Source: Cyclobacterium salsum (GTDB lineage Bacteria; Bacteroidota; Bacteroidia; Cytophagales; Cyclobacteriaceae). Taken from it: 64,000 bases of DNA. The notes below the pieces were generated by a model. That model saw only the letters and a program-made list of their open reading frames with translations. It had not been told where the DNA came from and searched no databases. The stretch is from positions 124,001-188,000 of the forward strand of contig NZ_WNKG01000005.1 in NCBI RefSeq assembly GCF_010119245.1, written 5' to 3'. Numbering within the stretch: the first letter of the stretch is position 1; each line of letters opens with the position of its first letter. Positions 7,766 to 16,497 of the stretch are shown piece after piece. The translations under genes were made by a program, and so were the position numbers.

Positions 7766-10700
7766 ATGGATCTACGAGTACACGTATCAAAACTCCGCTT
7801 TGCCGCCGCATGTTCTATCCTCTGGGCGGGATTAGCTACCAGCCCTGTCCCACTCAAAGCAGCAGCTTTAGGGACCGAAATTGGAGCAAAGAGTTCCAAA
7901 GTTGACCAGGAAACCCTGCTCCAGCCAATTAGCGGAACCGTAACCGATGAAACCGGCATGCCACTACCGGGTGCGATCATTCTGGTAAAAGGTGCTACCA
8001 CCGGAACAGTCACCGACCTGGATGGGAAATTTTCCTTGGATGTGCCGGAAGGTGCCATTCTTCAGGTTTCCTACGTAGGGTACATGGGCAGGGAAATCGA
8101 AGTCAACGGGCAATCCATCCTGGAAATTCAATTGGAACCGGACGCTACCCAGTTAGAAGAAATGGTCGTAGTAGGCTATGGTACCCAAAAGCGGTCAGAT
8201 GTGACCGGAGCCATTGGTTCTGTAAAAAGCGAAGACTTTAACCGGGGAGTGATCACCAATCCGGTGGATCTGCTGCAAGGAAAAATCGCCGGGGTAAATA
8301 TCACCTCGACCAGTGGCGAACCGGGAGCCAATCAAAACGTAATCATCCGGGGAATTGGGAGTTTGCGATCCGGCACGCAACCCCTGTATGTGTTGGACGG
8401 ATTTCTGCTGGATAATTCCGATACCGGCATTGCCTCTAACCCGCTTAATTTTTTAAATCCCAATGACATTGAAAGCATCGATGTGTTGAAGGATGCGAGT
8501 GCCACGGCACTGTACGGTTCCAGAGCTTCGAATGGGGTAGTGGTAATCACTACCAAGAAGGGGAAATCAGGAGCCTCTCAGGTGAACCTTTCCGCTTCCA
8601 CTGCCTGGTCGTCCATGGCCAGCCAGATAGATGTCTACGATGCGGATGAATTTCGTCGACAGGTGCAAGCCGTGGGCGGTGCCCTGGAAGATTTTGGAGG
8701 AAACACCCATTGGCAGGATGAATTGACCCAGGTTGGACGCTCTCAGGATTACAACCTTTCCATGAGTGGTGCCAATAAAGGGAGCTTCTCTTATTTCGCC
8801 TCATTGGGCTATCAAGAGCAGGAAGGAATTTTGAAAAATAGTAAATTGAAACGCTATTCGGGAAAGCTGAATATGAATCAAAAGGCTTTTGAGGGGAGAT
8901 TGATCGTAGACTATAATCTGACTGCCTCCTTTACCGAAAACCTAAGGCCAGCGATTGGTTCCATCACCAGTGACATGCTGTATTTGAATCCGACCATCCC
9001 TGCCTACACGAATGGGGAACCCACCCTGCTCAATACCAATGCCCTCAATCCTCTGAAGCGAAATGAGCTCTATAGTGATGACGCGGGGAACAATCGAATC
9101 TTAGGGACTATTTCCCCCTCTTTCGAAATATTGGACGGACTTACCTATAAGTTGAATCTGGGAGTGGATTATTCCAATACGGCCCGATACATCCAATACC
9201 GGCCTTTCACAGAAGTAGTAAACGAATCCAATGTCTCGGACGGCACCTTGGATGAATTGACCACGGCCAATACCAACAGCCTGGTAGAGAATACGCTAAC
9301 CTACAACTGGAACAACTACCAGCACCATTTCACGGTCTTGGCTGGACATTCCTACCAAACCTTTCTGGATGAATTCAGAAGGACTGCTTCCAGAGGCTTT
9401 GCTGCAAACAACATTGACCCGCGCTATCAGGATCATAACAGTACCAGTGAATTTCCGACGACGGTCAACTCCTCTGCTACCCGCAATGAACTGCAATCCT
9501 TCTTTGGCAGGTTGAATTATACCTTTTCCGAAAAGTACTTGTTTACGGCTACTTTCCGAGCAGACGGTTCCTCCAAGTTTGGGGATAACAACAAATACGG
9601 CTATTTCCCTTCGTTCGCTCTGGGATGGAATTTGAGCAAGGAAGATTTTATGGCCAACTCGGGTTTCGACAACTTGAAACTCCGAACCAGCTGGGGCCAA
9701 ACGGGCAACCAGGAGATTCCTTCGAAAATCACCAAAGCAAGTTTCTCGGAGGATCGACTGGCTACCGGCGCGGGTAGCCTTAGTACCTACCCAATCGATA
9801 CCGATGGCAATACCCTGGATAGCTATCCGTACGGAATTGTTTTCACGCGATTGGCCAACCCAAATCTACAGTGGGAGGTATCGACTCAATTTGACGTAGG
9901 CGTTGACTTTGCGTTTCTCGACAATCGATTGACCGGTACATTGGATTATTTTAACAAGGTGTCATCCAATATATTGCTGGAGGTAGTTCCCGCCGACCCG
10001 GTACAGCCTACCTCTACTTTCTGGGACAATATTGACAACATGAAAATATTCAACAGTGGCGTTGAACTGGCCTTGAATTACAGCAGTATGCCCCAACGAG
10101 ACTTTTCCTATGACATCGGAGGAAACATCACCTTGATCCAAAATGAAGTTCGGGATTCCCCTTACTCGGTTTTGACCACAGGAGCGGCTCAAGGTGCCGG
10201 ACAGACAGGCGCGACCATCAATGGCTACATCAATAATCAGCCTATTGGCGCATTTTACATGCTGCAGTTTGACGGGATCGGTGAAGACGGACTGAACCGA
10301 TTCGTAGATACCAACGGAGATGGAGAAATCCTGGACAATGACCGGGCAGTAGTCGGAAGCGCCATTCCGAAGGTCATCTACGGAATCAACACCAATTTTA
10401 GATACAGGAGCTTTGATATGGGTTTGAACTTCAATGGGACAGCAGGAAATAAAATCTACAATCACACGACCATGTCACTCTTTACCAAGGCCCAGCTTTC
10501 AAGGTCCAATAATACGACTGATTTTGCAGTACAATTTCCAGAAGAGTCATTCAACAACTCCAATACGGTATCAACCCGTTTCCTGGAAAGCGGTGCCTTC
10601 TTCAGGCTAAACAATGCTACGTTGGGATACAATGTACAGCCAAATCGTCTGGGAGTGGGCAATGCGTTTCAAGCCATCCGCCTTTCGGTGACTGGCCAAA

Positions 10701-10846
10701 ACCTGTTTGTCATCACCAACTACTCAGGGTTTGATCCGGAGGTCAACACAGGAGCTACCTCAGGCGGAATCCAAACATTCGGTATTGACCGATTTACTTA
10801 CCCTCGGGCGAGGACTTTTATGGTCAACCTGAACGTAACATTTTAA
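7766..10846 (+). CDS. SusC/RagA-family TonB-linked outer membrane protein
   Basis: A TonB-dependent outer-membrane transporter of the SusC class that imports oligomers captured by its SusD lid. The frame is open from 7628, but I place the start at the ATG at 7766 (MDLRVHVSKL), giving 1026 residues with a signal sequence to about residue 33. A carboxypeptidase regulatory-like domain spans about 55-125 (ISGTVTDETGMPLPG), a TonB-box-like EEMVVVGYG lies at 131-139, then the plug (ATALYGSRASNGVVVITTKK) and a beta barrel ending YPRARTFMVNLNVTF. It has no N-terminal STN domain, so the nearby FecR is not its direct partner by this criterion. SusD follows after 45 bases. No glycan- or peptide-degrading enzyme adjoins, so the substrate is unknown. 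Confidence 0.93.
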   Translation: MDLRVHVSKLRFAAACSILWAGLATSPVPLKAAALGTEIGAKSSKVDQETLLQPISGTVTDETGMPLPGAIILVKGATTGTVTDLDGKFSLDVPEGAILQVSYVGYMGREIEVNGQSILEIQLEPDATQLEEMVVVGYGTQKRSDVTGAIGSVKSEDFNRGVITNPVDLLQGKIAGVNITSTSGEPGANQNVIIRGIGSLRSGTQPLYVLDGFLLDNSDTGIASNPLNFLNPNDIESIDVLKDASATALYGSRASNGVVVITTKKGKSGASQVNLSASTAWSSMASQIDVYDADEFRRQVQAVGGALEDFGGNTHWQDELTQVGRSQDYNLSMSGANKGSFSYFASLGYQEQEGILKNSKLKRYSGKLNMNQKAFEGRLIVDYNLTASFTENLRPAIGSITSDMLYLNPTIPAYTNGEPTLLNTNALNPLKRNELYSDDAGNNRILGTISPSFEILDGLTYKLNLGVDYSNTARYIQYRPFTEVVNESNVSDGTLDELTTANTNSLVENTLTYNWNNYQHHFTVLAGHSYQTFLDEFRRTASRGFAANNIDPRYQDHNSTSEFPTTVNSSATRNELQSFFGRLNYTFSEKYLFTATFRADGSSKFGDNNKYGYFPSFALGWNLSKEDFMANSGFDNLKLRTSWGQTGNQEIPSKITKASFSEDRLATGAGSLSTYPIDTDGNTLDSYPYGIVFTRLANPNLQWEVSTQFDVGVDFAFLDNRLTGTLDYFNKVSSNILLEVVPADPVQPTSTFWDNIDNMKIFNSGVELALNYSSMPQRDFSYDIGGNITLIQNEVRDSPYSVLTTGAAQGAGQTGATINGYINNQPIGAFYMLQFDGIGEDGLNRFVDTNGDGEILDNDRAVVGSAIPKVIYGINTNFRYRSFDMGLNFNGTAGNKIYNHTTMSLFTKAQLSRSNNTTDFAVQFPEESFNNSNTVSTRFLESGAFFRLNNATLGYNVQPNRLGVGNAFQAIRLSVTGQNLFVITNYSGFDPEVNTGATSGGIQTFGIDRFTYPRARTFMVNLNVTF

Positions 10847-10891
10847 ATAAACCTGTAGATAAAATTCAACCTACCAGAAAATAAGAATCGT

Positions 10892-12637
10892 ATGAAAACT
10901 ATCAGATATCATAAATTATTGCCAACGTTCGCTTTCATTCTGGCTTTCTTCAGTTGCACGACATTGGATGAAGAAATTCTCGATGAATCGCTGACAGGAA
11001 CGGGGCAGGCAGAGGTCGTCAGTGGGTCCATAGCCCCGGTTTATGGCATGCTACGTCAAGTATGGTTGCACACCGTAAATTTTGGCTTGCAGGAAGTCGC
11101 ATCGGATGAGGGAATTCTCCCCTACCGGGGCGGGACAGACTGGTTTGATGGTGGAAAATTTATCGCAATACACCAGCACCTGATGACTCCCGGCAATAGC
11201 TTGGTGGGAGATTCCTGGACCTTTATTACCTTGACTTTATCCAGAGCTGTAGCCGCAGAGGAGCTATTGCGGTTGGAAGTGGAAAACGGGAATACCAATG
11301 CCCAAAACCCCTTGTACGAGATGATTGCCATGAAGGCCTATCTCAATATGCTCGCCATGGATAATTGGGGGCTTGTATTCAAAAAGGATGATTCTGACCA
11401 GCAATCGGAGATTCTAAGAAGACAAGAGGCCTTTGATTATTTAGAGTCAGAGCTGCTTTCGGTAGCCGATGTCATCAGTAGCAACAATGGTCCCGGACGC
11501 ATGAATAAGTTTGCTGTAGAAGCATTGCTCGCTCGCTTGTATTTGAATGCAGCGGTTTATCGCGATCCATATGGAACGCCGGACTTCAGATCGGAAGACC
11601 TGGATAAAGTCATCCAATATACCACGAATATCATCAACGGACCATACTCCCTGTCACCTGAGTACTTTGACTTGTTTAATGACGATAACGATACCAATCC
11701 GGAAATTATTTTTTCCCTGGATCAGCGCGGGGTACTTCAAACAGAACACAGCAGATGGCAATATTGGTCCATCTCGGGAGACCTTACACCCAGACCGGAA
11801 TTTCCAAACACCCGAGGCACAGATGCCGTTGCAGCCACTCCTGACTTTATTCAAACTTGGTATGATGCCTATGGGGAGGTTGATCCTGCAGAAGCAGATG
11901 CACGGTTTTTCCAGGAAAATACCCTTATTCCAGAAAATCTCAGGGATTTGAGCGATGTAAACCCGACGAATGACGCTGACCATTACTATTGTGTGGACGC
12001 AGAAGCATTTGAAATTAATCGGGGGTTTCTTAGGGGCATCATTTGGGGCCCCAGAAAGGATGACAGTGGAAATATACTAACCTGTGAGGATGGAAAGATA
12101 CGAATCTACCCGGTGATCAACCGAAGAAGCAGCGGGGCCGACATCCGCTACGTGGACCATACCTTCCAGGTAGATTTCAGCAGTGAAGGAAGCCTTCACA
12201 ACACAGGGCATCGCTTCTCCAAATACCAATTCAGCCGAACAGCACCCAACTGCTGCACCAACAGTAGCGTGGACATTGTGTTGATCCGATTGGGCGAGAT
12301 CTATCTGATGCGTGCGGAGGCCAAATTGCGCAAAGGGGATAATGCCGGTGCACTCGCCGATGTGAATACCCTGCGAACCTCCAGAAATGCCCGACCTGCT
12401 CAGACACCTGCTCCGTTGAATGCCATCGATATGGATATTCTTTTCCGGGAGTCAGGCTTTGAACTCTATTGGGAAGGCCTTCGGAGAGTTTATCAAATCA
12501 GGTACGGAAAATACGAGGACAACTGGACGGGAAAAACCGACAGCGACCCAAACAAACGACTGTTTCCCATCCCGCAACGAGCAATCGACGGAGCCTCCAA
12601 TGAAGAAGGTTTCCTGGTTCAAAACCCGGGGTATTGA
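10892..12637 (+). CDS. SusD/RagB-family nutrient-binding outer membrane lipoprotein
   Basis: A 581-residue surface lipoprotein that forms the hinged lid over the SusC transporter. The signal peptide ends LAFFSC, with the lipidated Cys at 22. The N-terminal region has the TPR-like helices of the family (MKAYLNMLAMDNWGLVF; ALLARLYLNAAVY), and the C-terminus carries the usual LRTSRNAR and FELYWEGLRRVYQIRYGKY segment and ends with a short hydrophobic tail. It is paired with the SusC gene 45 bases upstream and followed by a strong terminator. Ligand identity cannot be read from the sequence. Confidence 0.92.
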   Translation: MKTIRYHKLLPTFAFILAFFSCTTLDEEILDESLTGTGQAEVVSGSIAPVYGMLRQVWLHTVNFGLQEVASDEGILPYRGGTDWFDGGKFIAIHQHLMTPGNSLVGDSWTFITLTLSRAVAAEELLRLEVENGNTNAQNPLYEMIAMKAYLNMLAMDNWGLVFKKDDSDQQSEILRRQEAFDYLESELLSVADVISSNNGPGRMNKFAVEALLARLYLNAAVYRDPYGTPDFRSEDLDKVIQYTTNIINGPYSLSPEYFDLFNDDNDTNPEIIFSLDQRGVLQTEHSRWQYWSISGDLTPRPEFPNTRGTDAVAATPDFIQTWYDAYGEVDPAEADARFFQENTLIPENLRDLSDVNPTNDADHYYCVDAEAFEINRGFLRGIIWGPRKDDSGNILTCEDGKIRIYPVINRRSSGADIRYVDHTFQVDFSSEGSLHNTGHRFSKYQFSRTAPNCCTNSSVDIVLIRLGEIYLMRAEAKLRKGDNAGALADVNTLRTSRNARPAQTPAPLNAIDMDILFRESGFELYWEGLRRVYQIRYGKYEDNWTGKTDSDPNKRLFPIPQRAIDGASNEEGFLVQNPGY

Positions 12638-12662
12638 TCGCATTTCGGTTTGATAGATTACA

Positions 12663-12696
12663 AAAGCCGGTGGGGATTTCCTTACCGGCTTTTTTT
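12663..12696 (+). terminator. Intrinsic terminator after susD
   Basis: Stem AAAGCCGGT (12663-12671) pairs with ACCGGCTTT (12684-12692) and runs into a T-tract. It lies 25 bases past the susD stop and closes the two-gene unit. Confidence 0.85.
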
Positions 12697-13595
12697 GGTT
12701 GGGCTCCATGCCCCCAAAGCTTACGATAAATCAGATCCCTAATTTCTTCCGGGGAATGGACGCAAACCAAACGCCATGGAGCGCTGGTCTACTACCCGCT
12801 ATTCCACCAAGGGGCTTTATTGAATCGTGATTTCCGCTGGTGATGTAAAATCACATCCCATATTCCCCGATTTACCCTCACAAAATTCGCAGTAAAGCCT
12901 ATCTAAGAGGAATACCCTTCCCTATGCCTCTGCTTCTTTAGATTTTCAAGACAAAGGTATTTAAGTTTTTATGCTGCGGATGGTGGCGTATTGGTCCGTT
13001 TTGGGATTGAATAACCCTCTATAAGTCTGGCAAATGTCACGCAGGATAGCCTTCGTGTAAAATGAATTTCGGGAAGAAATGCACGTTCGATCTCTGCAGA
13101 TTGCACGAGCGAGCTCGAAGGGGAGCCCATCAGCAGATATGCGGCAGTAAACACGAGCAGGACAAAAAACTTCGCTGTCAAATTGGGTGAGAATTAAGGA
13201 GTTGGGAAAAGAAGGGGGGTTGGCCTTTCGAAGAGCTCTCCTTCGAAACGGACGCGATAGCTAGAAGGGAAGTAGGTGGAAAGCCGGATGCTTTTGATTT
13301 ACTACATCGAACGCTGTCTCCCGCACAACAGCACTTTGTCACCAATATCAATTTAGGAAATGGAAAAAACCATACAGTCAATTTCAGGAAGGAGGTAGTA
13401 AAAATGCGCATCTCCTATTTCCAGAAACTACTGAAGGCATCTCCCGCAGGTAGTGTTTTGCCATTTGTAAAGTAACTTCATGAGTAAAGTCAATGACAGG
13501 TCTTACTTAAATCATTGTTGTTCTGTAGCTTAGATATTACCTTCATTTTTATTAGACAGTAGGATGTATTAGATCTTTCATAAAAACAATCGTGT
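12697..13595. other. Stretch of 0.9 kb without a recognisable gene
   Basis: I find no complete gene here. Two things look like debris. On the plus strand an open frame from about 13190 to 13473, with no convincing start, reads like the end of a protein (DAFDLLHRTLSPAQHF, later LKASPAGSVLPFVK, stop). On the minus strand 12969-13181 could encode 70 residues beginning with a signal-peptide-like segment (MTAKFFVLLVFTAAYLL). Neither matches a family I know. The position between a SusCD pair and decayed restriction genes suggests deletion scars. Confidence 0.4.
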
Positions 13596-14072
13596 ATGTT
13601 TCATATAAAGAAAAAGAAAACCGTTAGCACCGCATTAAGTAGATTAGTGCTGTTTATCGCAGTATGTGGGGGATTATTTGTGAGTAGTTGTAACTCGCAG
13701 GAGCGTGGTTTTGCGCTACCTGAGGGTGAGATTGAACTAGGAAAAGCGACCTATACGAGATTGGCATGTAATGCATGCCATAGTATTTCAGGGATTGCCT
13801 GGCAGGGAGAAAATGATGGTCTTAGAATACCGCTCGGCGGTGAAGTAAGCACTCAAAAATCCTATGGAGAATTAGTCACTTCGGTCATCAACCCTTCCCA
13901 TAAAATTGCGTGGATATACAAAGAAAATGCCCGTACCGAAGAAGGTCTTTCCAAGATGAAGAATTACAACGAGGTTATGACCGTACAGGAACTGATTGAT
14001 TTGGTTGCTTTTCTTCAATCGGAGTATCAGGTGACTGCACCCGCAACAGATTACCACCCGTATCTGTATTGA
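13596..14072 (+). CDS. Lipoprotein c-type cytochrome (mono-haem)
   Basis: A 158-residue exported electron-carrier-like protein. The N-terminus has a Lys-rich start, a hydrophobic core and a lipobox ending VSSC at Cys32. One haem-binding CxxCH (CNACH, residues 58-62) is present. A methionine in the C-terminal third (KMKNYNEVM) could be the sixth ligand. The fold is class I cytochrome c, and the MTVQELIDLVAFLQS helix is typical of its C-terminus. No oxidase, dehydrogenase or Sox gene adjoins it, so its partner is unknown. It stands alone between unresolved DNA and hsdM/fic remnants. Confidence 0.85.
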   Translation: MFHIKKKKTVSTALSRLVLFIAVCGGLFVSSCNSQERGFALPEGEIELGKATYTRLACNACHSISGIAWQGENDGLRIPLGGEVSTQKSYGELVTSVINPSHKIAWIYKENARTEEGLSKMKNYNEVMTVQELIDLVAFLQSEYQVTAPATDYHPYLY

Positions 14073-14497
14073 CGGGAAGCATTGGGAGTGAAAAAAAGTT
14101 GAAAGGTGGTTTAGTTTAGGAAGGGATTTTTGGAGCTAACTTTTATTTTAGAAGATCACTTGCAAATATCATTTTTGAACGCGTGCAAGTGCTGTCATTC
14201 TTAGGTAGGACACATTTTTTAGCACAAAAAATAAGTTGGGTTATTGGTTGTTTTATCATTTCTTCGGTTGTAAAGCGGTGGAATATGATACGCCCGAAGA
14301 AATCATCCATGGGAAAGAAGATGCAAAAGGCTTGAAGGAACTGGTGGAGGAAAACCGGAAGGACTTGGAAACATTGGAGCTAATGTTAAAGAAATGAAAA
14401 AATCTTAACAATGCGTACTTACAATGTAAAAGAATCGCATTTTTTTTACATTAGTGTATTACAATATAAAGAAAATCAAAAAATCTTTACACTGAAA
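14073..14497. other. Intergenic stretch between the cytochrome gene and fic
   Basis: Apart from the hsdM tail at 14278-14397 I see no gene. The last 100 bases are AT-rich with several imperfect TTTACA/TTACAAT strings that could carry a promoter for fic, but nothing decisive. Confidence 0.4.
14278..14397 (+). pseudogene. Second hsdM C-terminal remnant
   Basis: The frame reads VEYDTPEEIIHGKEDAKGLK, then ELVEENRKDLETLELMLKK and TGA. It aligns with the last 38 residues of the remnant at 6613-6816 and has clear base-level divergence, so it comes from a different hsdM allele or an old duplication. No convincing HsdM sequence is readable upstream. It ends 100 bases before the start of the broken fic gene, an arrangement seen in type I restriction operons that carry a fic gene. 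Confidence 0.6.
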
Positions 14498-14675
14498 ATG
14501 TCCTGGACACCCACCGCTTCCGTACCATGCAGAGCTTGAGACGAAGCCTGTACTCAGAGCCCTCAATCAGGCACACCGTGCACTGGCTGAGCTCAAAGGT
14601 GTTGCACGCAGCATTCCACGTCAGGATATCCTAATTAATTCACTGGCCATTCAGGAGGCAAAAGATAGTTCGGAA
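14498..14675 (+). pseudogene. Frameshifted 5' part of fic
   Basis: ATG at 14498 opens MSWTPTASVPC, the normal beginning of this Fic subfamily, but the frame hits TGA at 14537-14539. The rest of the N-terminal helix (AELETKPVLRALNQAHRALA onward) is in another frame, which has no ATG, GTG or TTG before the GTG at 14676. The usual Pro/Leu-rich linker between the two parts is missing. A small deletion, not a multiple of three, explains both facts. Confidence 0.72.
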
Positions 14676-15563
14676 GTGGAAAATATTGTCACCACGCATG
14701 ATGAACTCTACCGCTCCACTCTTGGCCTCGATTTTGATGTTTCCCCGCAGGCCAAAGAAGTAAAAAATTATGTGGCGGCCCTCAAGCGCGGATACGACAT
14801 TGTCACACGGCATCACCTACTCACTTCCAATCACATACTAGAGATACAGGCCGTGTTGGAAGCAAATGATGCTGGTTTCCGCAGACTGCCCGGCACAGCA
14901 CTCAAGCACCAGCAAACTGGGGAGGTGGTGTACAGCCCACCACAAGCGTACGATGATATTCTAAAGCTGATGCAGAACCTTGAGCAGTTTATCAACGATC
15001 CGGAGATGAGTGAACTCGATCCCATCGTCAAGATGGCTGTTATCCACTTTCAATTTGAGAGCATCCATCCCTTTTACGATGGCAATGGCCGCACCGGTCG
15101 TATCATTAATATCCTTTACCTGGTGCTTCAAGGACTTCTTGACCTGCCCATTCTGTACCTCAGCCGCTTCATTATTGAGAACAAAAGCGAATACTACCAA
15201 CACTTGCAAACGGTGAGGACAACCGATGAGTGGGAAGCCTGGCTGCTGTACATGGTGCGTGGAGTAGAGCAGACCGCCCTTAGTACCATGACCAAAGTGG
15301 AACAAATAAAAGCAGCCATGCTAGCACTAAAAAATGTACTCCGTGACCGCTATAAATTTTACAGTCAAGACCTGCTCAACCACCTCTTCCGGCAGCCTTA
15401 TACCAAAATAGAATATGTACAGGAAGCCCTTCGCATCAGCCGCCCCACCGCTGCCGGTTACCTCAACCAACTGGCCAAAGATGGCGTGATCATTAAAAAG
15501 GTGAGCAAACCCAATTATTATATCAATCCTTACTTGATCAATGCCCTGACCTATAATAATTAG
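14676..15563 (+). CDS. fic: Fic-domain protein (AMPylase-type), N-terminally disrupted
   Basis: Fic proteins transfer AMP from ATP to target hydroxyl side chains. The catalytic motif HPFYDGNGRTGRI (codons from about 15066) is complete with the catalytic His. A Fic N-terminal domain precedes it, and a C-terminal winged helix follows (ALRISRPTAAGYLNQLAKDG). The only start still in frame is GTG at 14676. It lies inside the self-inhibitory motif (S/T)xxxE(G/N), here SSEVEN encoded from 14667, so a product begun there would lack the serine. Either the gene is dead or it makes a shortened, possibly deregulated enzyme. Its neighbour upstream is an hsdM tail, consistent with a former restriction operon. 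Confidence 0.8.
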   Translation: MENIVTTHDELYRSTLGLDFDVSPQAKEVKNYVAALKRGYDIVTRHHLLTSNHILEIQAVLEANDAGFRRLPGTALKHQQTGEVVYSPPQAYDDILKLMQNLEQFINDPEMSELDPIVKMAVIHFQFESIHPFYDGNGRTGRIINILYLVLQGLLDLPILYLSRFIIENKSEYYQHLQTVRTTDEWEAWLLYMVRGVEQTALSTMTKVEQIKAAMLALKNVLRDRYKFYSQDLLNHLFRQPYTKIEYVQEALRISRPTAAGYLNQLAKDGVIIKKVSKPNYYINPYLINALTYNN

Positions 15564-15789
15564 ACGAAATGAAAAATTTGGAAAATCAAAAGGATCTGAT
15601 GGATCTTGAAAAAATATTGAATTAAATATTAATCATTTATTTCCTTTATGGCAATTCTTATTCCACCTTTAGAAAAAATGCTTACCGCAAAAGTTAAACC
15701 GGAGCATGTTGAACTTCAGTGAAATGGGACTTGAATTCCAAGGATTAGAACAGGCATTGTGTTCGCCGCGGCGGGTAGGGTCCCTGGAT
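15564..15789. other. Intergenic debris downstream of fic
   Basis: Two tiny open frames (15569-15625, 18 codons; 15648-15722, 24 codons, ending AKVKPEHVELQ) may be remnants of a downstream gene, but neither is recognisable. A GC-rich palindrome core CGCCGCGGCG lies at 15764-15773, related to those inserted in the tRNA copies 450 bases further on. Confidence 0.4.
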
Positions 15790-16038
15790 TTATTTTTCAG
15801 GAATTAATCTCCGGATAAATTCTCTTCCTACCCCAGTTTTTAGGTGCTTTTCTCTATCCATGGCCTCTTTTTTGGATTCAAAAGTTTCGGTATGGATAAG
15901 CTTCCAGGGTCGAAACGCAATCGTCCATCCGGTTGTACCCAGCTCGTTATGTGAGATCAGGCGTTTTTCCAGATCAGAGGTAAACCCGATATAGATTTTA
16001 TCAAATTTTTCGCTGTAAAGGGCATATACGGTAAACAT
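15790..16038 (-). CDS. GIY-YIG nuclease family protein
   Basis: An 82-residue single-domain GIY-YIG (URI-type) protein. The fold signature VYALYS...IYIGFTSDLEKRLISHN covers residues 3-31, and a later EAMDREKHLKTGVGREFIRR contains the Glu/Arg region of the domain. Such stand-alone proteins are common and repeated in Bacteroidota genomes; their role is unsettled and may be DNA repair or a selfish element. It lies just downstream of the initiator tRNA gene on the same strand, separated by that gene's terminator. Confidence 0.85.
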   Translation of the reverse strand: MFTVYALYSEKFDKIYIGFTSDLEKRLISHNELGTTGWTIAFRPWKLIHTETFESKKEAMDREKHLKTGVGREFIRRLIPEK

Positions 16039-16053
16039 GGTGCTAAAAATAAC

Positions 16054-16081
16054 AAAAAAAAGGCACTGTTTCCAGTGCCTT
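16054..16081 (-). terminator. Intrinsic terminator of the initiator tRNA gene
   Basis: On the minus strand AAGGCACTG, a GAAA tetraloop and CAGTGCCTT are followed by a T-run (A-run 16054-16060 on the plus strand). It starts 7 bases beyond the tRNA 3' end. Confidence 0.85.
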
Positions 16082-16087
16082 CGAAAG

Positions 16088-16160
<73 letters not shown>

Positions 16161-16257
16161 ATATATTTTTAATTCAAGATTTCAATTTTAAGGACTCGAA
16201 CCTGTGTCCGCCGCGGCGGATATGAGCCCAACGAGCTACCAACTGCTCCATCCCGCG
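16161..16257 (-). repeat. Tandem pseudo-copy of tRNA-fMet with one palindrome substitution
   Basis: A 97-bp unit made of a 30-bp AT-rich spacer and a 67-bp tRNA copy (16191-16257). On the minus strand it keeps the 5' acceptor, the D-arm, the anticodon CAT and the T-arm. Ten bases of the anticodon-arm 3' side and variable loop are replaced by the perfect palindrome TCCGCCGCGGCGGA, and the 3' acceptor strand is missing. It cannot form a tRNA. Confidence 0.85.
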
Positions 16258-16356
16258 ATATATTTTTAATTCAAGATTTCAATTTTAAGGACTCGAACCT
16301 GTGTCCGCCGCGGCGGATATGAGCCCAACGATCCGCCGGGGCGGATCCATCCCGCG
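16258..16356 (-). repeat. Tandem pseudo-copy of tRNA-fMet with two palindrome substitutions
   Basis: A 99-bp unit with the same spacer and tRNA-copy layout as the one before it. It has the same TCCGCCGCGGCGGA substitution and a second one, TCCGCCCCGGCGGA on the minus strand, in place of the 12 bases GCAGTTGGTAGC of the D-arm. A truncated third spacer follows to about 16368. Confidence 0.85.
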
Positions 16357-16472
16357 ATATATTTTTAAAATAGTTATAATCGCTTTTCAGTATTTTATAC
16401 GGCAGCAAACGTTTTTTGTTGCCCTTTGCTTTATTGTGGTACAAAGGTAAGGACATATTCTCAAAAATCAAG

Positions 16473-16480
16473 TACCTTTG
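16473..16480 (+). promoter_or_regulatory. Candidate -7 box upstream of era
   Basis: TACCTTTG fits the Bacteroidota -7 consensus TAnnTTTG and lies 17 bases before the era start. A matching -33 TTTG is not clear. A reverse copy (TACCTTTG on the minus strand at about 16440-16447) faces the tRNA cluster. Confidence 0.4.
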
Positions 16481-16497
16481 TAAAAAAAAATGAGTCC

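Noticed and set aside
3204-12637. The idea that the sigma/FecR pair regulates the downstream SusC/SusD pair as one classical system
   Set aside because: SusC lacks the STN domain that would contact FecR, and the units are separated by 1.2 kb of debris and a transposase gene. It remains possible but unsupported.
12969-13181. Minus-strand 70-residue protein with a signal-peptide-like start
   Set aside because: The part after the signal is short, with no recognisable domain, and the surroundings are decayed; listed only as debris.
6613-14397. The two HsdM tails as long terminal repeats of one mobile element
   Set aside because: They have diverged clearly at the base level and no integrase or matching outer ends are visible, so a recent element is unlikely.
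15569-15722. Two tiny open frames downstream of fic as possible antitoxins
   Set aside because: At 18 and 24 codons they are shorter than known Fic antitoxins and lack the inhibitory motif.
16161-16356. Regular repeats of about 97 bp that could suggest a CRISPR array
   Set aside because: The repeated unit is a tRNA copy plus a constant spacer; there are no unique spacers and no cas genes.
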